DNA from: Geoalkalibacter subterraneus
GTDB lineage: Bacteria; Desulfobacterota; Desulfuromonadia; Desulfuromonadales; Geoalkalibacteraceae
Assembly (NCBI RefSeq): GCF_000827125.1
Contig: NZ_CP010311.1
Location: 1,054,001-1,118,000, forward strand
DNA: 64,000 nt
Direction of reading: 5' to 3'
In this document: one piece after another, positions 38,469 through 47,376 of the stretch
Numbering within the stretch: position 1 is the stretch's first letter
Layout of the letters: every line of letters begins with the position of its first letter
Translations under genes and position numbers: made by a program
The notes under the pieces: generated by a model
What the model saw: only the letters and a program-made list of their open reading frames with translations
Databases searched by the model: none
What the model was told of the DNA's origin: nothing

Positions 38469-39977
38469 TCAGCCCAGACGCACAATCAGCAGAGTGATGA
38501 TTGCCGCGGTGGCCAGCAGAGACAGCAGCAACAAAGCAAATCGGCGCCTCGGGTTGTTGCGGAGAGTATTGCGACGGTCCGTATGGGCGGGAGAGGAGAT
38601 CGATTTTACGGCGATTTCCCCTGCGGTTATCAGCGCGGCAAGCCAGCATCCGCCCAGGACCAGACCGCCCAGAACATCGCTGAGCCTCTGCATGCCGAGG
38701 TAAATGGGGCTGAAGGAGATCACCAGGACAAAAAAGCTGCCACCGAAGACCAGATAAAAACGGTGCTCCGCCGCACGCAAAGATCCGAGCAGGAAATAAA
38801 CGACAAGCCCATAAAAAACCAAGCTGTTAAAGGCTGCTGCGCTAGGAAAAACAGAGATCGCAGCTTCGAAGCCGAAGCCCGTTTCCTGAAGCGGCGGGCG
38901 CTTGAACAGCCACTGCAGCACCACCAGGAGCGCCTGTCCGCACCCCAGCCCCATAATCAGCAAAAAGGCGAACAGGCGCTTTTTACCGATCAGCAGCCAG
39001 AACAGGCACAAAGTGCCAAGGATCACGACCGCTGAGACACCACCAAACTGCACGATCCCCTGGAAAAAAAGATCGGCTTCAGGCTCCCTCAGATCCTGCA
39101 GCATTTTGTGGAGGGCCAAGTCGCTGCGGGCAAAGGGAGTCTGCGTCAGGACCGCACGACTGATCCAGAAGAAAAGAGAAGCGAACGTCAGCGTTAGAAA
39201 AAATCCTACCGAAAGAGCCAGCCCCGCTCTATGCTGGGTGGAAAAACGGTTGTAGATGAATCGGTAAAGCCGCGGATGGCTCTGCTCCCATTGCCGTGTG
39301 ACGGCTGTCTCCGTCAGCCGATCTGAAACACCGAGTGCAGAACGCAACAACCGTGCAGCCGACCGTTGCAGCAGCGGAAAGATATTTCGCCAGAACAGAT
39401 GGTTGAATACAAGAAGTACCAGCAGCAGAAGAAGAATCAGGCTGAACCGACCGCTCCAGACCTGAACCTGCCGCCAACTGGCCGCGAAGAAGTATCCCAG
39501 ACCCGGGTAGGCGATTCCCCAAAGGATGCCGCTGATCACGGCGTAGGCGCTGAAGCGCGGTGGGGACATGTGTGCACTGCCGGCGATCAGGGGAATGAAC
39601 GGACGAAGAAAGCCGAGGAACCGTCCGAAAAAAACGCTCTTTCCTCCATGTTTGACAAAAAAATGCCGTGCCCTGACAACCAGATGCTGTCTTTTTACCA
39701 GCGCCGGACGTTGCAACAGCGTCGCGCTGAAGCGTGCGCCCAGCCAGAAACTGACCAGGTCGCCGATAATGGCGCCCAGGCCGGCAAAGATCATGATGGG
39801 TGCAATGGCTCCCTGGCCGTTAGCCGCAAGAAAACCAGCCACGACAATCAAAACACTGCCCGGCATAAAAATACCGACGATTGCCAGCGACTCCAGCAGT
39901 GAAATGAGGCCGAGCAGCAGGTAGTAGGGCGCACCGCTCGGCAGCCAGTTGATTGTCGTCTCGATCCAGGGCTCCAT
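38469..39977 (-). CDS. DedA-PAP2 fusion membrane protein with degenerate phosphatase motifs
   Basis: A 502-residue membrane protein. Residues 1-200 are a DedA-family (SNARE-associated) domain with LLESLAIVGIFMPGS and the FGRFLGFLRPFIPLIAGSAHM motif. Residues about 255-480 are a PAP2-type domain. Fusions of this kind usually act on or flip undecaprenyl phosphate and other lipid phosphates. Here the PAP2 active site is eroded: the PSGH motif reads PSAA (near 378) and the final SRxYLGVHxxSD-type motif reads SPIYLGMQRLSD (near 422-433), so both histidines and the arginine are gone. The DedA part looks intact. It lies 8 bp after the lipoprotein gene. Confidence 0.88.
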   Translation of the reverse strand: MEPWIETTINWLPSGAPYYLLLGLISLLESLAIVGIFMPGSVLIVVAGFLAANGQGAIAPIMIFAGLGAIIGDLVSFWLGARFSATLLQRPALVKRQHLVVRARHFFVKHGGKSVFFGRFLGFLRPFIPLIAGSAHMSPPRFSAYAVISGILWGIAYPGLGYFFAASWRQVQVWSGRFSLILLLLLVLLVFNHLFWRNIFPLLQRSAARLLRSALGVSDRLTETAVTRQWEQSHPRLYRFIYNRFSTQHRAGLALSVGFFLTLTFASLFFWISRAVLTQTPFARSDLALHKMLQDLREPEADLFFQGIVQFGGVSAVVILGTLCLFWLLIGKKRLFAFLLIMGLGCGQALLVVLQWLFKRPPLQETGFGFEAAISVFPSAAAFNSLVFYGLVVYFLLGSLRAAEHRFYLVFGGSFFVLVISFSPIYLGMQRLSDVLGGLVLGGCWLAALITAGEIAVKSISSPAHTDRRNTLRNNPRRRFALLLLSLLATAAIITLLIVRLG

Positions 39978-39985
39978 CGGGCATG

Positions 39986-40540
39986 TTACCGCAGTGTTCC
40001 AAAGGATTTGATCATATCCTTGAATTGTTTCTGATATGTCGCAAACTGGTCCGGTAAGGCTGAATACAGGATAATATACCGTACGAAGGGATCGCCGAGC
40101 AGGATAATGCGATACTGCCGGAGGGGATTTGTGCCATAGAGGTCTTTCCCTTCCAGCCCCGCGACTTCGATGTCCGCTTCCTTTCCGGGAGTGAACCCAT
40201 CAACGTGACGCGCGATTTCAGCTTTTGCCTGGGAGAAATCCAGCTTTTCGTGGGGGATAATCACCGCCATGCGCGCAATGGGGGCGCTGCCCTCTGTCTC
40301 GGGCGACTGCCAGCCCACCGCGTCGGCCCCGGGCAGTGTGTCTGAATCCGGATCCAGAAATTTCTCCCAGTCGCCGGGGAACTCCACCGCGAAGTTGCGT
40401 GTTGCGTCGATGTACATTTTCTGCGGCGGGCCGTCGGCCCCCGATATCTTGCCCATCATGCCCGAACACCCGGAAAGCAGCACCATCAGAGTGCTACAGA
40501 TAAAAACTGCCGTCCCGATTGCTTTTCTTTGCATCATCAT
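39986..40540 (-). CDS. Predicted lipoprotein of unknown function
   Basis: A 184-residue protein with a signal peptide and lipobox LLSGC (Cys near 25). The remaining domain (YIDATRNFAVEFPGDWEKF..., ending QFKDMIKSF) resembles PsbP-like or DUF1795-type alpha/beta folds seen in small lipoproteins; no function can be assigned. The start codon overlaps the stop of the MFS gene by 4 bp, and the DedA-PAP2 gene follows 8 bp later, so all three are translationally linked. Confidence 0.7.
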   Translation of the reverse strand: MMMQRKAIGTAVFICSTLMVLLSGCSGMMGKISGADGPPQKMYIDATRNFAVEFPGDWEKFLDPDSDTLPGADAVGWQSPETEGSAPIARMAVIIPHEKLDFSQAKAEIARHVDGFTPGKEADIEVAGLEGKDLYGTNPLRQYRIILLGDPFVRYIILYSALPDQFATYQKQFKDMIKSFGTLR

Positions 40541-41757
40541 GAAGGCTCCTTTCCGGGGGTGAGTTCTGCCGGCTCATTGGTTATCGAATGGATGAAAATG
40601 ATCACAGCCGGTACAAGAACCAGTATCATGACTATTCCAAGAAACAAGAAAGCGGTGTTGAGTCCCCACCGGTCGGCTGCCATGCCAGCCAGGGGGCCGG
40701 TGCAGAAAAAGAAAAACCGGAACAGGAAGGATTTGATCGACATGATGCTCGCTCTTGTGCCGGTTCGACTCTGCTGCTGAATACAGTTTTTGAGCATTGG
40801 CCCCTGCAGGCCGCGCATGGCGGTGAGCAGGTAGTAAAAGAGAAAGCTCAGGCTCGCAGCAGTCAACGCCAGCCCCAGGTACCCCGCCAGGACGAGACCG
40901 ACCAGGGTTATCGCCATCATGCGTGTGCCCAGCACAAACGCCACGCGGTGGCTGAGCCAGGAAAAAATCGCCACTGTGAGGTTGGCCCCGGCCCAGATGG
41001 GGCCGAACCAGGTCAGAGGCACGCCGGTTTCCTGCATGAACGGTTGAATCAGCCACACAGGGTAAAAAGAGGCGAGACCGAGAAAAACAGAAAACAGCAG
41101 GGCCGCCCGCAGTCGCCGGTTCTCCTTGAGGGCATGGCGAATTGTGCCCCATGCCTGGCTCAGATGCGATCCGCCATGCGGGGCATGTGCCCGCTGCGGC
41201 TCACGCAGGGAAAAGGTCAGCAGCAGAATCAGAACCCAGATCGCCACCTGGATAATGAAGGGCAGCAAGGGAAGAAACGCATAGAGGGTGCCTGCAAACA
41301 GGGCCCCCACCGCTTCGCCGGTCTGGGCCAGCCCCAGCATGCGTCCCTCGAACTGTGAATACAGATGGGCCCTGTTTTCGCTGTCGAGAGTTTCGTAGAG
41401 CAGCGCGCTGTCGGACCCGCTGATGAAGGCGAAAGAGGCTCCGAGGATCAGCTCCGCCAGCAGCACCGTGCCGAAACTGTCCGCCCTGAGATAAAATCCC
41501 CAGCCGATGATGCCCAAAACCGCCGCCATATTGAGGCACAACTTGTAGCCGAGCAGGTCGCTGAGATAGCCGGAAGGGTATTCGAAGAGCAGTGTCGCCA
41601 GGGAAAAAAGCCCCTGGATAAAAAGAATCTCGGTCAGGCTCAGGCCGATGTGGTCCTTCCAGAACAGGGTGATGATCGCCATGGGAAACAGGGTCATCTT
41701 CAGGAAGGAGAAGGCGTACAGGGCGCGGATGTTGCGGGAAAGAGTCACCGTCGGCAC
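40537..41757 (-). CDS. Major facilitator superfamily transporter
   Basis: A 406-residue permease with about twelve hydrophobic segments. The MFS signature between helices 2 and 3 reads EYPSGYLSDLLGYKL (near 60-74). It belongs with the drug- or metabolite-efflux branch by appearance; the substrate is unknown. It leads the run MFS-lipoprotein-DedA/PAP2 and possibly aguA-aguB, all on the minus strand. Confidence 0.85.
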   Translation of the reverse strand: MPTVTLSRNIRALYAFSFLKMTLFPMAIITLFWKDHIGLSLTEILFIQGLFSLATLLFEYPSGYLSDLLGYKLCLNMAAVLGIIGWGFYLRADSFGTVLLAELILGASFAFISGSDSALLYETLDSENRAHLYSQFEGRMLGLAQTGEAVGALFAGTLYAFLPLLPFIIQVAIWVLILLLTFSLREPQRAHAPHGGSHLSQAWGTIRHALKENRRLRAALLFSVFLGLASFYPVWLIQPFMQETGVPLTWFGPIWAGANLTVAIFSWLSHRVAFVLGTRMMAITLVGLVLAGYLGLALTAASLSFLFYYLLTAMRGLQGPMLKNCIQQQSRTGTRASIMSIKSFLFRFFFFCTGPLAGMAADRWGLNTAFLFLGIVMILVLVPAVIIFIHSITNEPAELTPGKEPS

Positions 41758-41806
41758 CGAAAATCAGTTGGGGAAGGGGGGCGGCGATGCGTTTCGCAGC
41801 CCGACC

Positions 41807-42019
41807 TCAGGACCAGTAAATACAGGCGACCGGGCAGTTGTCCATCGCCTCTTCGATCTTTTTCGCCGGTGCCCCGGTCGGGTTGTAAACCACCGATTTG
41901 TGGTCATGACCATGGCCGGAACCGGCCACTTCTTCCATACGGAACACTTCTGGACAGATCTGGGTGCAGACCTCGCAGCCGATGCAGGCCTCCTGATCCA
42001 CGACGGGAATGGATGACAT
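41807..42019 (-). CDS. Single-cluster [4Fe-4S] ferredoxin
   Basis: A 70-residue acidic ferredoxin with CIGCEVCTQIC (residues 12-22) and a distant fourth cysteine in NCPVACIYW, the layout of Desulfovibrio-type one-cluster ferredoxins (one further Cys may form a disulfide). A small histidine-rich insert (GHGHDHK) lies in the middle. AAGGAG precedes the ATG. It could serve KorABCD or other ferredoxin-linked enzymes. Confidence 0.92.
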   Translation of the reverse strand: MSSIPVVDQEACIGCEVCTQICPEVFRMEEVAGSGHGHDHKSVVYNPTGAPAKKIEEAMDNCPVACIYWS

Positions 42020-42143
42020 GAATAATTTCTCCTTGAGATGGATGAGTCGGGTTGAGATTCGCCACTTATACCAGCAAACTGCGCTTTTGCCAATTTCTCA
42101 GAAAGGACGGCCTGTTGATTTACCGGGGTACCGTGTTGAACCC

Positions 42144-42169
42144 GGGCGACCCAGCGGGTCGCTCCTACG
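42144..42169. repeat. REP-like palindromic element
   Basis: GGGCGACCCAGCGGGTCGCTCCTAC contains inverted GCGACCC/GGGTCGC arms; read on the other strand it starts GTAGGAGCGACCC, like the neighbouring GTAGGGGCG elements in opposite orientation. It is a common type of dispersed intergenic repeat. Confidence 0.6.
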
Positions 42170-42193
42170 GCCCGATATTTATCCGCCGGTGTG

Positions 42194-42217
42194 GTAGGGG
42201 CGCACCGCGTGCGCCCT
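42194..42217. repeat. REP-like palindromic element
   Basis: GTAGGGGCGCACCGCGTGCGCC is a short hairpin of the same design as the element at 57695-57723. Confidence 0.6.
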
Positions 42218-42329
42218 GGTCCCGTCATCCATCCCGCTTCTCTGGAATCGCCCATGAAAATCATGGCGTTGCAATACCAGATATGCTATTAGTTTAAATT
42301 AATTACAACGTCAAGCGAGGACAGCAGAA

Positions 42330-43823
42330 ATGATCATGGGATTGCGTGCCCAGATCGTACTTACCACAACCCTTCTGGTATGTGCCGGTCTGCTTCTTTC
42401 GAGCGTTTTTCTCCTCAAGGTACTGGAGGAATCTCTGCGACAGGAGAGGGTGGATCGTGTGGTGACCCTCCTCAGGGTAGTGTCCTGGCAGGGCCTGACG
42501 GAGAGCGCCGGCAGGCCCCCTGTCGACAATGTGCTGCAGCGTTTTTCCGGGGAGATGGATCTGCTGGAACATGGCCTGTTCGACTCTTCCCTGCAGAAGC
42601 GCAGCGGCGGTTTGTCGCCCGGTGAGAATGCTACAGATCTACGGCACGTCCTTGCGTCCGGTACAATGATGACCCGCATCGAGACGCCCCGAGGTCTGCG
42701 CGCCCTGATGCCCGGTGCGACCGGCGGATTTTTCGATGTGATTCTGCCCCTGCACGGCGATCAAAACGGCAGGAGCGTCCTGTCGGCCCGTTTTTCCCTG
42801 GACGGTGTCGCGCAGCGCGTGGCCTTGGCTCGCAACGCGGCTCTTTTGCTGGTTGCGGGTTTTAGCGTAGTTCTTGTCGCCTTCGGTGTCTACTTGATCG
42901 ACCGGTCGGTGATCGGGCCCACCCGCCGTTTGATGGAGGCGACTTCGGCAATCGCAGAAGGCCGCCTTTCCCACCAGTTGGATGTGCAGGGACCCCGTGA
43001 AATCGCCCAATTGACCTCCTCGTTCAATTCCATGACGGAAGCGCTCGAGCACAGCCGTCGCCAGGCGGACCAGACCATCGAGTCTCTGCATCAAGCCAAC
43101 CGCGAACTCTCCGAAACACAAGGTCATCTCGCGCGTTCGCAGAAGATGGCTGCCGTCGGGCATCTGGCTGCCGGAATGGCTCATGAAATCGGCAACCCCC
43201 TTGGCGCGGCTATGGGGTATTTGGGGATGATCAAAGGCGAATCCGCTGGAACGCAATTCCTGGACCTCGTCCAGTACACGCAGAATGAGCTGGAGCGCAT
43301 CGATAAGCTGGTGCGCGATCTGCTCGATTTTGCCCGTCCGGGTGAGGACGCCTCGCAGGCCATTTTCGATCCGAGCGACGCTGCCCATGAAGCCGTAACC
43401 CTTTTAACCCACCAGGGGCTGTTCAAGGGATCGATGAGGTTGGTCGATGAAATCCCCGAGGAGCTGCCTCCCGTGCGAGCCCAGCGGCATAAACTGGTGC
43501 AGATTTTCACCAATCTGCTGCTCAATGCTCGTGATGCATGCAGCAACGCGGGAACTGTCGCTGTGAAAGGGCGAGTTGAGGCATCCTGGATCGTTTTCGA
43601 AGTCGAAGATGACGGACCGGGGATGAACGAAGAGGTGGCGGCACAGATCTTCGACCCGTTTTTCACCACCAAGGAGCCGGGCAAGGGGCGGGGACTTGGC
43701 CTGTTCTTCTGCCATAAGGCTGTTGAGCAGATGGGTGGGCGCCTCGATGTGGTATCCGAGACAGGTTGTGGCAGCCGGTTCGTTCTGAGGCTGCCGGTAC
43801 ACGGAGAGGAGGGGGCTGCATGA
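42330..43823 (+). CDS. Membrane sensor histidine kinase
   Basis: A 497-residue kinase with two membrane helices (about 9-30 and 171-192) bracketing a periplasmic sensing domain of about 140 residues, then HAMP, a HisKA domain with phosphorylated His285 (MAHEIGNPL) and an HATPase domain with N (NLLLNARDA), G1 (EDDGPGM) and G2 (GRGLGLFF) boxes. It overlaps the following sigma-54 response regulator gene by 4 bp (ATGA), which is therefore its cognate partner. The nearby pilus clusters are the probable output. Confidence 0.93.
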   Translation: MIMGLRAQIVLTTTLLVCAGLLLSSVFLLKVLEESLRQERVDRVVTLLRVVSWQGLTESAGRPPVDNVLQRFSGEMDLLEHGLFDSSLQKRSGGLSPGENATDLRHVLASGTMMTRIETPRGLRALMPGATGGFFDVILPLHGDQNGRSVLSARFSLDGVAQRVALARNAALLLVAGFSVVLVAFGVYLIDRSVIGPTRRLMEATSAIAEGRLSHQLDVQGPREIAQLTSSFNSMTEALEHSRRQADQTIESLHQANRELSETQGHLARSQKMAAVGHLAAGMAHEIGNPLGAAMGYLGMIKGESAGTQFLDLVQYTQNELERIDKLVRDLLDFARPGEDASQAIFDPSDAAHEAVTLLTHQGLFKGSMRLVDEIPEELPPVRAQRHKLVQIFTNLLLNARDACSNAGTVAVKGRVEASWIVFEVEDDGPGMNEEVAAQIFDPFFTTKEPGKGRGLGLFFCHKAVEQMGGRLDVVSETGCGSRFVLRLPVHGEEGAA

Positions 43824-45175
43824 CTGAACCGCTGCACATCCTTGTCATCGACGACGATGCCTCCATGCGTCACATGCTGCGTTTGATGCTTGAGCGCGCG
43901 GACTACCACGTGAGCGAGGCCGTGGATGGACGTGCCGGCCTGCAGCACCTGAAAGATGAATCCACCGACCTTGTCCTGTGCGATGTGCGCATGCCGGAGC
44001 TGGGGGGGATGGATTTTCTGCAGGCGCAGGCCGAGATTCCCCATGACGCCACCATCATCATGATGACAGCTTATGGAAGCCTTGATCTGGCGATGGAGTG
44101 TCTCAAGCTTGGGGCCTACGATTATCTCTCCAAGCCCTTCAAGCCGGACGAGGTGGTGCTGACGCTGAAAAAAGCACAAGAGCGCCTCGGCCTCAAGCGA
44201 GAGAACAGGCGCCTGCACGAGGCTCTGGAAGCCCGGGATCAATCCTCTGAGCTTGTTTTCCGCAGTGAGGTCATGGCCCAGGTCATGCGTTTGGTGGCAC
44301 AGGTCGCCCCGGCCTCTTCTCCGGTTCTGATCAGCGGCGAAACCGGCACCGGTAAGGAACTGGTGGCGCGCGCCCTGCATCGAAGAAGTTCAAGAGCGGA
44401 CGGACCTTTTCTGTCCCTCAACTGTGGAGCGATTCCTGCGGGTTTGATCGAAAGCGAGCTGTTCGGGCACGTTCGTGGCGCCTTTACCGGTGCGGCACGT
44501 GATCACCAGGGGATGTTTCCCGCCGCTCACGGCGGGACCCTTTTTCTCGACGAAATCGCAGAGCTGCCCATGGAATTGCAGCCCAAGCTGCTGCGGGTTC
44601 TGCAGGAGAAAGAAATCCGCCGGGTCGGAGAAACCCGCAGCCGCGCCGTCGACGTGCGCATCCTGGCCGCGACCGCCGTCGACCTCAAACAGGCGGTGGA
44701 GCAGGGGCGGTTTCGGGAAGATCTTTACTACCGGCTCAACGTCATCGATATTCACCTGCCGCCTCTTCGTGAGCGACGAGAGGACATTGCCCCGCTGGTT
44801 TCCCATTTCCTGGCGCACTATGCCCGCAAGGAGAAGCGCCCGGCTCCGCAGATGGATCAGGAAGCCCTTGAACGGCTTGAAGGCTACGATTGGCCTGGCA
44901 ATGTGCGTGAGCTGGGCAATTTTATCGAGCGCACGCTGATTTTCTGCCGCAGCCCTCGCATCGGATTGAAAGACCTGCCCTGGGAAGTCCGTCGCCGCAA
45001 CCGAGATCAGCTGGACGATTTGTCTTTAAAGAAAGCCATTGTTCGCATGGAGCGTGAATTCATTCAGCGTGCCCTCGCCCGCACCGATGGAAACCGCACC
45101 CATGCCGCAGAGTTGCTCGAAATCAGCCTGCGAGCGCTTCTTTACAAGATTAAAGAATATAACCTGCAGGGATGA
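43820..45175 (+). CDS. Sigma-54-dependent response regulator, partner of the adjacent kinase
   Basis: A 451-residue NtrC-family activator with a receiver (phosphoacceptor Asp55 in [10 protein letters not shown]), an AAA+ domain with Walker A GETGTGKE and an intact GAFTGA loop, and a Fis-type helix-turn-helix ([25 protein letters not shown]). ATG 43820 overlaps the kinase stop; the frame continues upstream only as kinase sequence. The gene is directly followed by a -24/-12 promoter and the first pilin cluster, and the same site pair precedes the second cluster. It is thus a strong candidate activator of both, a PilR-like role. Confidence 0.93.
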   Translation: MTEPLHILVIDDDASMRHMLRLMLERADYHVSEAVDGRAGLQHLKDESTDLVLCDVRMPELGGMDFLQAQAEIPHDATIIMMTAYGSLDLAMECLKLGAYDYLSKPFKPDEVVLTLKKAQERLGLKRENRRLHEALEARDQSSELVFRSEVMAQVMRLVAQVAPASSPVLISGETGTGKELVARALHRRSSRADGPFLSLNCGAIPAGLIESELFGHVRGAFTGAARDHQGMFPAAHGGTLFLDEIAELPMELQPKLLRVLQEKEIRRVGETRSRAVDVRILAATAVDLKQAVEQGRFREDLYYRLNVIDIHLPPLRERREDIAPLVSHFLAHYARKEKRPAPQMDQEALERLEGYDWPGNVRELGNFIERTLIFCRSPRIGLKDLPWEVRRRNRDQLDDLSLKKAIVRMEREFIQRALARTDGNRTHAAELLEISLRALLYKIKEYNLQG

Positions 45176-45199
45176 GGGGTTGTGAATTGACGTAGAGTA

Positions 45200-45212
45200 T
45201 GCAAAATTTGCA
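45200..45212. promoter_or_regulatory. Palindromic upstream activator site, pilin cluster 1
   Basis: TGCAAAATTTGCA is a perfect inverted repeat about 86 bp before the predicted start of transcription. The flanking bases also match the site at 51851-51863 when one is reversed: ACCGYGCAAATTTTGCATR is common to both. Confidence 0.65.
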
Positions 45213-45265
45213 CGGTTTTCGACGCTTGAGCTATGCGGTGCCCACTGTTTCCTCGTTGGGACCCG

Positions 45266-45281
45266 TGGCGTGAGAATTGCT
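45266..45281 (+). promoter_or_regulatory. Sigma-54 promoter, pilin cluster 1
   Basis: TGGCGTGAGAATTGCT fits the -24/-12 consensus (TGGCACG-N4-TTGCT), with only AC changed to GT. It lies 70 bp before the cluster's first ORF. Confidence 0.8.
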
Positions 45282-45319
45282 TAAGTATTCCTGTGTTTCT
45301 AAGGAGGTTCACTGGGAAA

Positions 45320-45355
45320 ATGGGTATCTTTGATTTTATGGCGGACTGCAAGTGA
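45320..45355 (+). CDS. Possible 11-residue leader ORF coupled to pilV
   Basis: An ATG at 45320, 12 nt after a perfect AAGGAGG, opens the frame MGIFDFMADCK, whose TGA overlaps the GTG start of pilV (GTGA). The strong ribosome-binding site seems to serve this leader rather than pilV directly, so pilV may be translated by coupling. The long spacer is a caveat. Confidence 0.35.
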   Translation: MGIFDFMADCK

Positions 45356-45771
45356 ATAAAAAATCCTTCTTTTCGATAACAGGCAGCCCTGCAGGGTTCA
45401 CTCTGCTTGAACTCCTGATTGCCGTCACCATCTTTGCCGTCGGTCTGCTGACGGTGGCCGGCATGCAGGTCACGGCGATGCAGGCGGGGACCACGGCACA
45501 GACCCAGACGGTTGCCACCGCTCTGGCCCAGGGGGTGTTTGAGGAGTTGATGTCTCGTGATCCGGGCGATGCACTGTTTAATGACGTTGCCGACGAAGAA
45601 GAGTATGCCATCGATCAGGATATTCTTGATCAATTGAAAGGGGGAGATAATTATCAGGCGATTTACAGTATCACCCCCGACACCCCCGCCAGCGGACTGG
45701 CGCGCGTCGACGTGCGTGTCACCGGCAACAATCGCACCGTGCGGCTCTCAGGGTTCAAGAGAACGCTATGA
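45352..45771 (+). CDS. pilV: Type IV pilus minor pilin PilV
   Basis: A 139-residue prepilin. The class III leader is cut after Gly in PAG|FTLLELLIAVTIFAVGLL, with Glu5 conserved. As a minor pilin it helps start pilus assembly together with PilW, PilX and PilY1. The start is GTG without a close ribosome-binding site; translation may depend on the short ORF that overlaps it. Its stop overlaps the pilW start (ATGA). Confidence 0.88.
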   Translation: MNKKSFFSITGSPAGFTLLELLIAVTIFAVGLLTVAGMQVTAMQAGTTAQTQTVATALAQGVFEELMSRDPGDALFNDVADEEEYAIDQDILDQLKGGDNYQAIYSITPDTPASGLARVDVRVTGNNRTVRLSGFKRTL

Positions 45772-46790
45772 ATCAGTTCAGTCGCTATCTGAAAGACTCC
45801 CGGGCCTTCACCCTGATCGAGTTGCTGATTGTCTCCGGCCTTGTCGGTATTGTCATGGCGGCGGTGTTGGGGTTGGTCGTGACCACTCAACGGCACACCT
45901 ATACCTCGGAAGAAGTGGTTGATGTGCAGCAGAACCTGCGGGTGGCGCTCGATTTCATGAGTTGCGATCTGCGGCATGCAGGGCTGGGGGTTGCCGCTGA
46001 TGCCATTATTCTGGAAGCGCCTGCGGGGTTGCGCTGTGAAGATGGAAATGGTGACGGAGATTGTCTGGACTCAGGGGAAAGTGATTTTCTGCATTTTCAA
46101 ACAGTGACCGCCACCGGTGAGATCGCACGAATTGGTGTTGACGGTGGAGTCACAACAACGTCTGATGAACAGACTATTGCCCTGTCCGACCAAAAAAGTG
46201 CGCGATTGTTGCTTCCGGAGGGGGAGGATTCGGCGCCGGTGTATGTTCGCATCTTCAGGCCGTCGAACCGTACTCAGCCTCTGGATCGGGTTTTTAAAGT
46301 CAAAGCTGTTGACCACGAAGCGGATCCGCCGACTCTGACGGTGACCGGTTTTATCGAGAGTACAGTGCTGCGCCCGGGGGATCTGCTGGTCAGGGTTGAC
46401 GATCCCGACCTCGACGGAGACGGCGACCCCAATACAGACCCGCCCCAGCATCCCAATCAGGTTGATTACCGGTTGGTCAAGGCGGATACGGATGATCCCG
46501 ATCAGTTTGACCTGGTGCGCGTGCCCACCGGAGTGGACCCCGATGACGAAACGACCTTTCAGAGGGTGGCCGGTAAAATTGTCGACGTCCAATTTCAATA
46601 TCTGCTGGAAGACGGCAGTGAAACCGCACCGGCCGTTGGCAGTGACCTTGAGCGGATTCGTGCAATCCGCATCACGCTGGTCGCCGCCACAGACGCCACT
46701 CGCACCGGCAATGCCAATTTCAACCCCGGTCAGGGTGACAATGTCAAAACGCGTACGCTCTCGACCGTGGTGGAGTTGCGCAACCGCTGA
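45768..46790 (+). CDS. pilW: Type IV pilus minor pilin PilW
   Basis: A 340-residue PilW-family prepilin with a class III leader and Glu5 (FTLIELLIVSGLVG). Unusually the residue before the cut is Ala, not Gly (SRA|FTL); prepilin peptidase tolerates Ala at this position in some pilins. The soluble domain is acidic, with a calcium-binding-like stretch DDPDLDGDGDPNTD near 208-221. Coupled to pilV. Confidence 0.86.
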   Translation: MNQFSRYLKDSRAFTLIELLIVSGLVGIVMAAVLGLVVTTQRHTYTSEEVVDVQQNLRVALDFMSCDLRHAGLGVAADAIILEAPAGLRCEDGNGDGDCLDSGESDFLHFQTVTATGEIARIGVDGGVTTTSDEQTIALSDQKSARLLLPEGEDSAPVYVRIFRPSNRTQPLDRVFKVKAVDHEADPPTLTVTGFIESTVLRPGDLLVRVDDPDLDGDGDPNTDPPQHPNQVDYRLVKADTDDPDQFDLVRVPTGVDPDDETTFQRVAGKIVDVQFQYLLEDGSETAPAVGSDLERIRAIRITLVAATDATRTGNANFNPGQGDNVKTRTLSTVVELRNR

Positions 46791-46820
46791 TTTTTGTGAA
46801 CCGACAGGGAGCCACATATC

Positions 46821-47324
46821 ATGCGTAAATACGTTTTTGCCCCAATGACCAATCAGAACGGTGCGGCGCTGGTCCTGGTTCTCACCATGCTGGCAGTGCT
46901 GATGATCCTGTGTTCCTTCGCCCTGGATACCTCAACCCTTGAAGTCAAAATCGCCAACAACGACCGGGCCGCCCGGCAGGCGCTTTATGCCGCGGAGCGC
47001 GGTGTGTTTTATGCGCTCGATAATTTAAACGACGGCTTGAACTTAAATGACCATGTAGCACCAAGCGGTAATACGTATGCAGAGGATATCCGCATTGACC
47101 GCAGCGCTCTCTTTAACCCCGATCCCGATGAGGATGAAAAGAGTGGGGCCACAATTCTCACCACCGGGCCACCCCCAACAGGTTCGGGGATGGATGCCAC
47201 CACCGCCAGTGGTTTTCAGATGGTGTACTATGCGGTCGAAGCCTACGGGGTTTTTCCTGAAGGTGCGCCCAACCCGTCGCGTGCCGGGGTTGAAATGCAG
47301 GTGGGGCGCATCATTTCAAAATAA
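46821..47324 (+). CDS. pilX: Type IV pilus minor pilin PilX
   Basis: A 167-residue PilX-like pilin with a leader ending QNG|AALVLVLTMLAVLMILC; Phe1 and Glu5 are absent, as is usual for PilX. The segment RAARQALYAAERGVFYAL is the familiar PilX motif. AGGGAG precedes the ATG, 30 bp after pilW. Confidence 0.85.
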   Translation: MRKYVFAPMTNQNGAALVLVLTMLAVLMILCSFALDTSTLEVKIANNDRAARQALYAAERGVFYALDNLNDGLNLNDHVAPSGNTYAEDIRIDRSALFNPDPDEDEKSGATILTTGPPPTGSGMDATTASGFQMVYYAVEAYGVFPEGAPNPSRAGVEMQVGRIISK

Positions 47325-47376
47325 TCGGAGACCTCTCGCTTTTTTGTTGTGATAAGGATTCGGGAAGGTGGATTTC

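Larger units (their letters stand above)
42020..42329. other. 310-bp divergent region between ferredoxin and kinase genes
   Basis: Two short GC-rich inverted repeats lie here (42144-42169 and 42194-42217, listed separately). The stretch next to the kinase start is AT-rich and may hold its promoter; no gene is seen. Confidence 0.5.
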
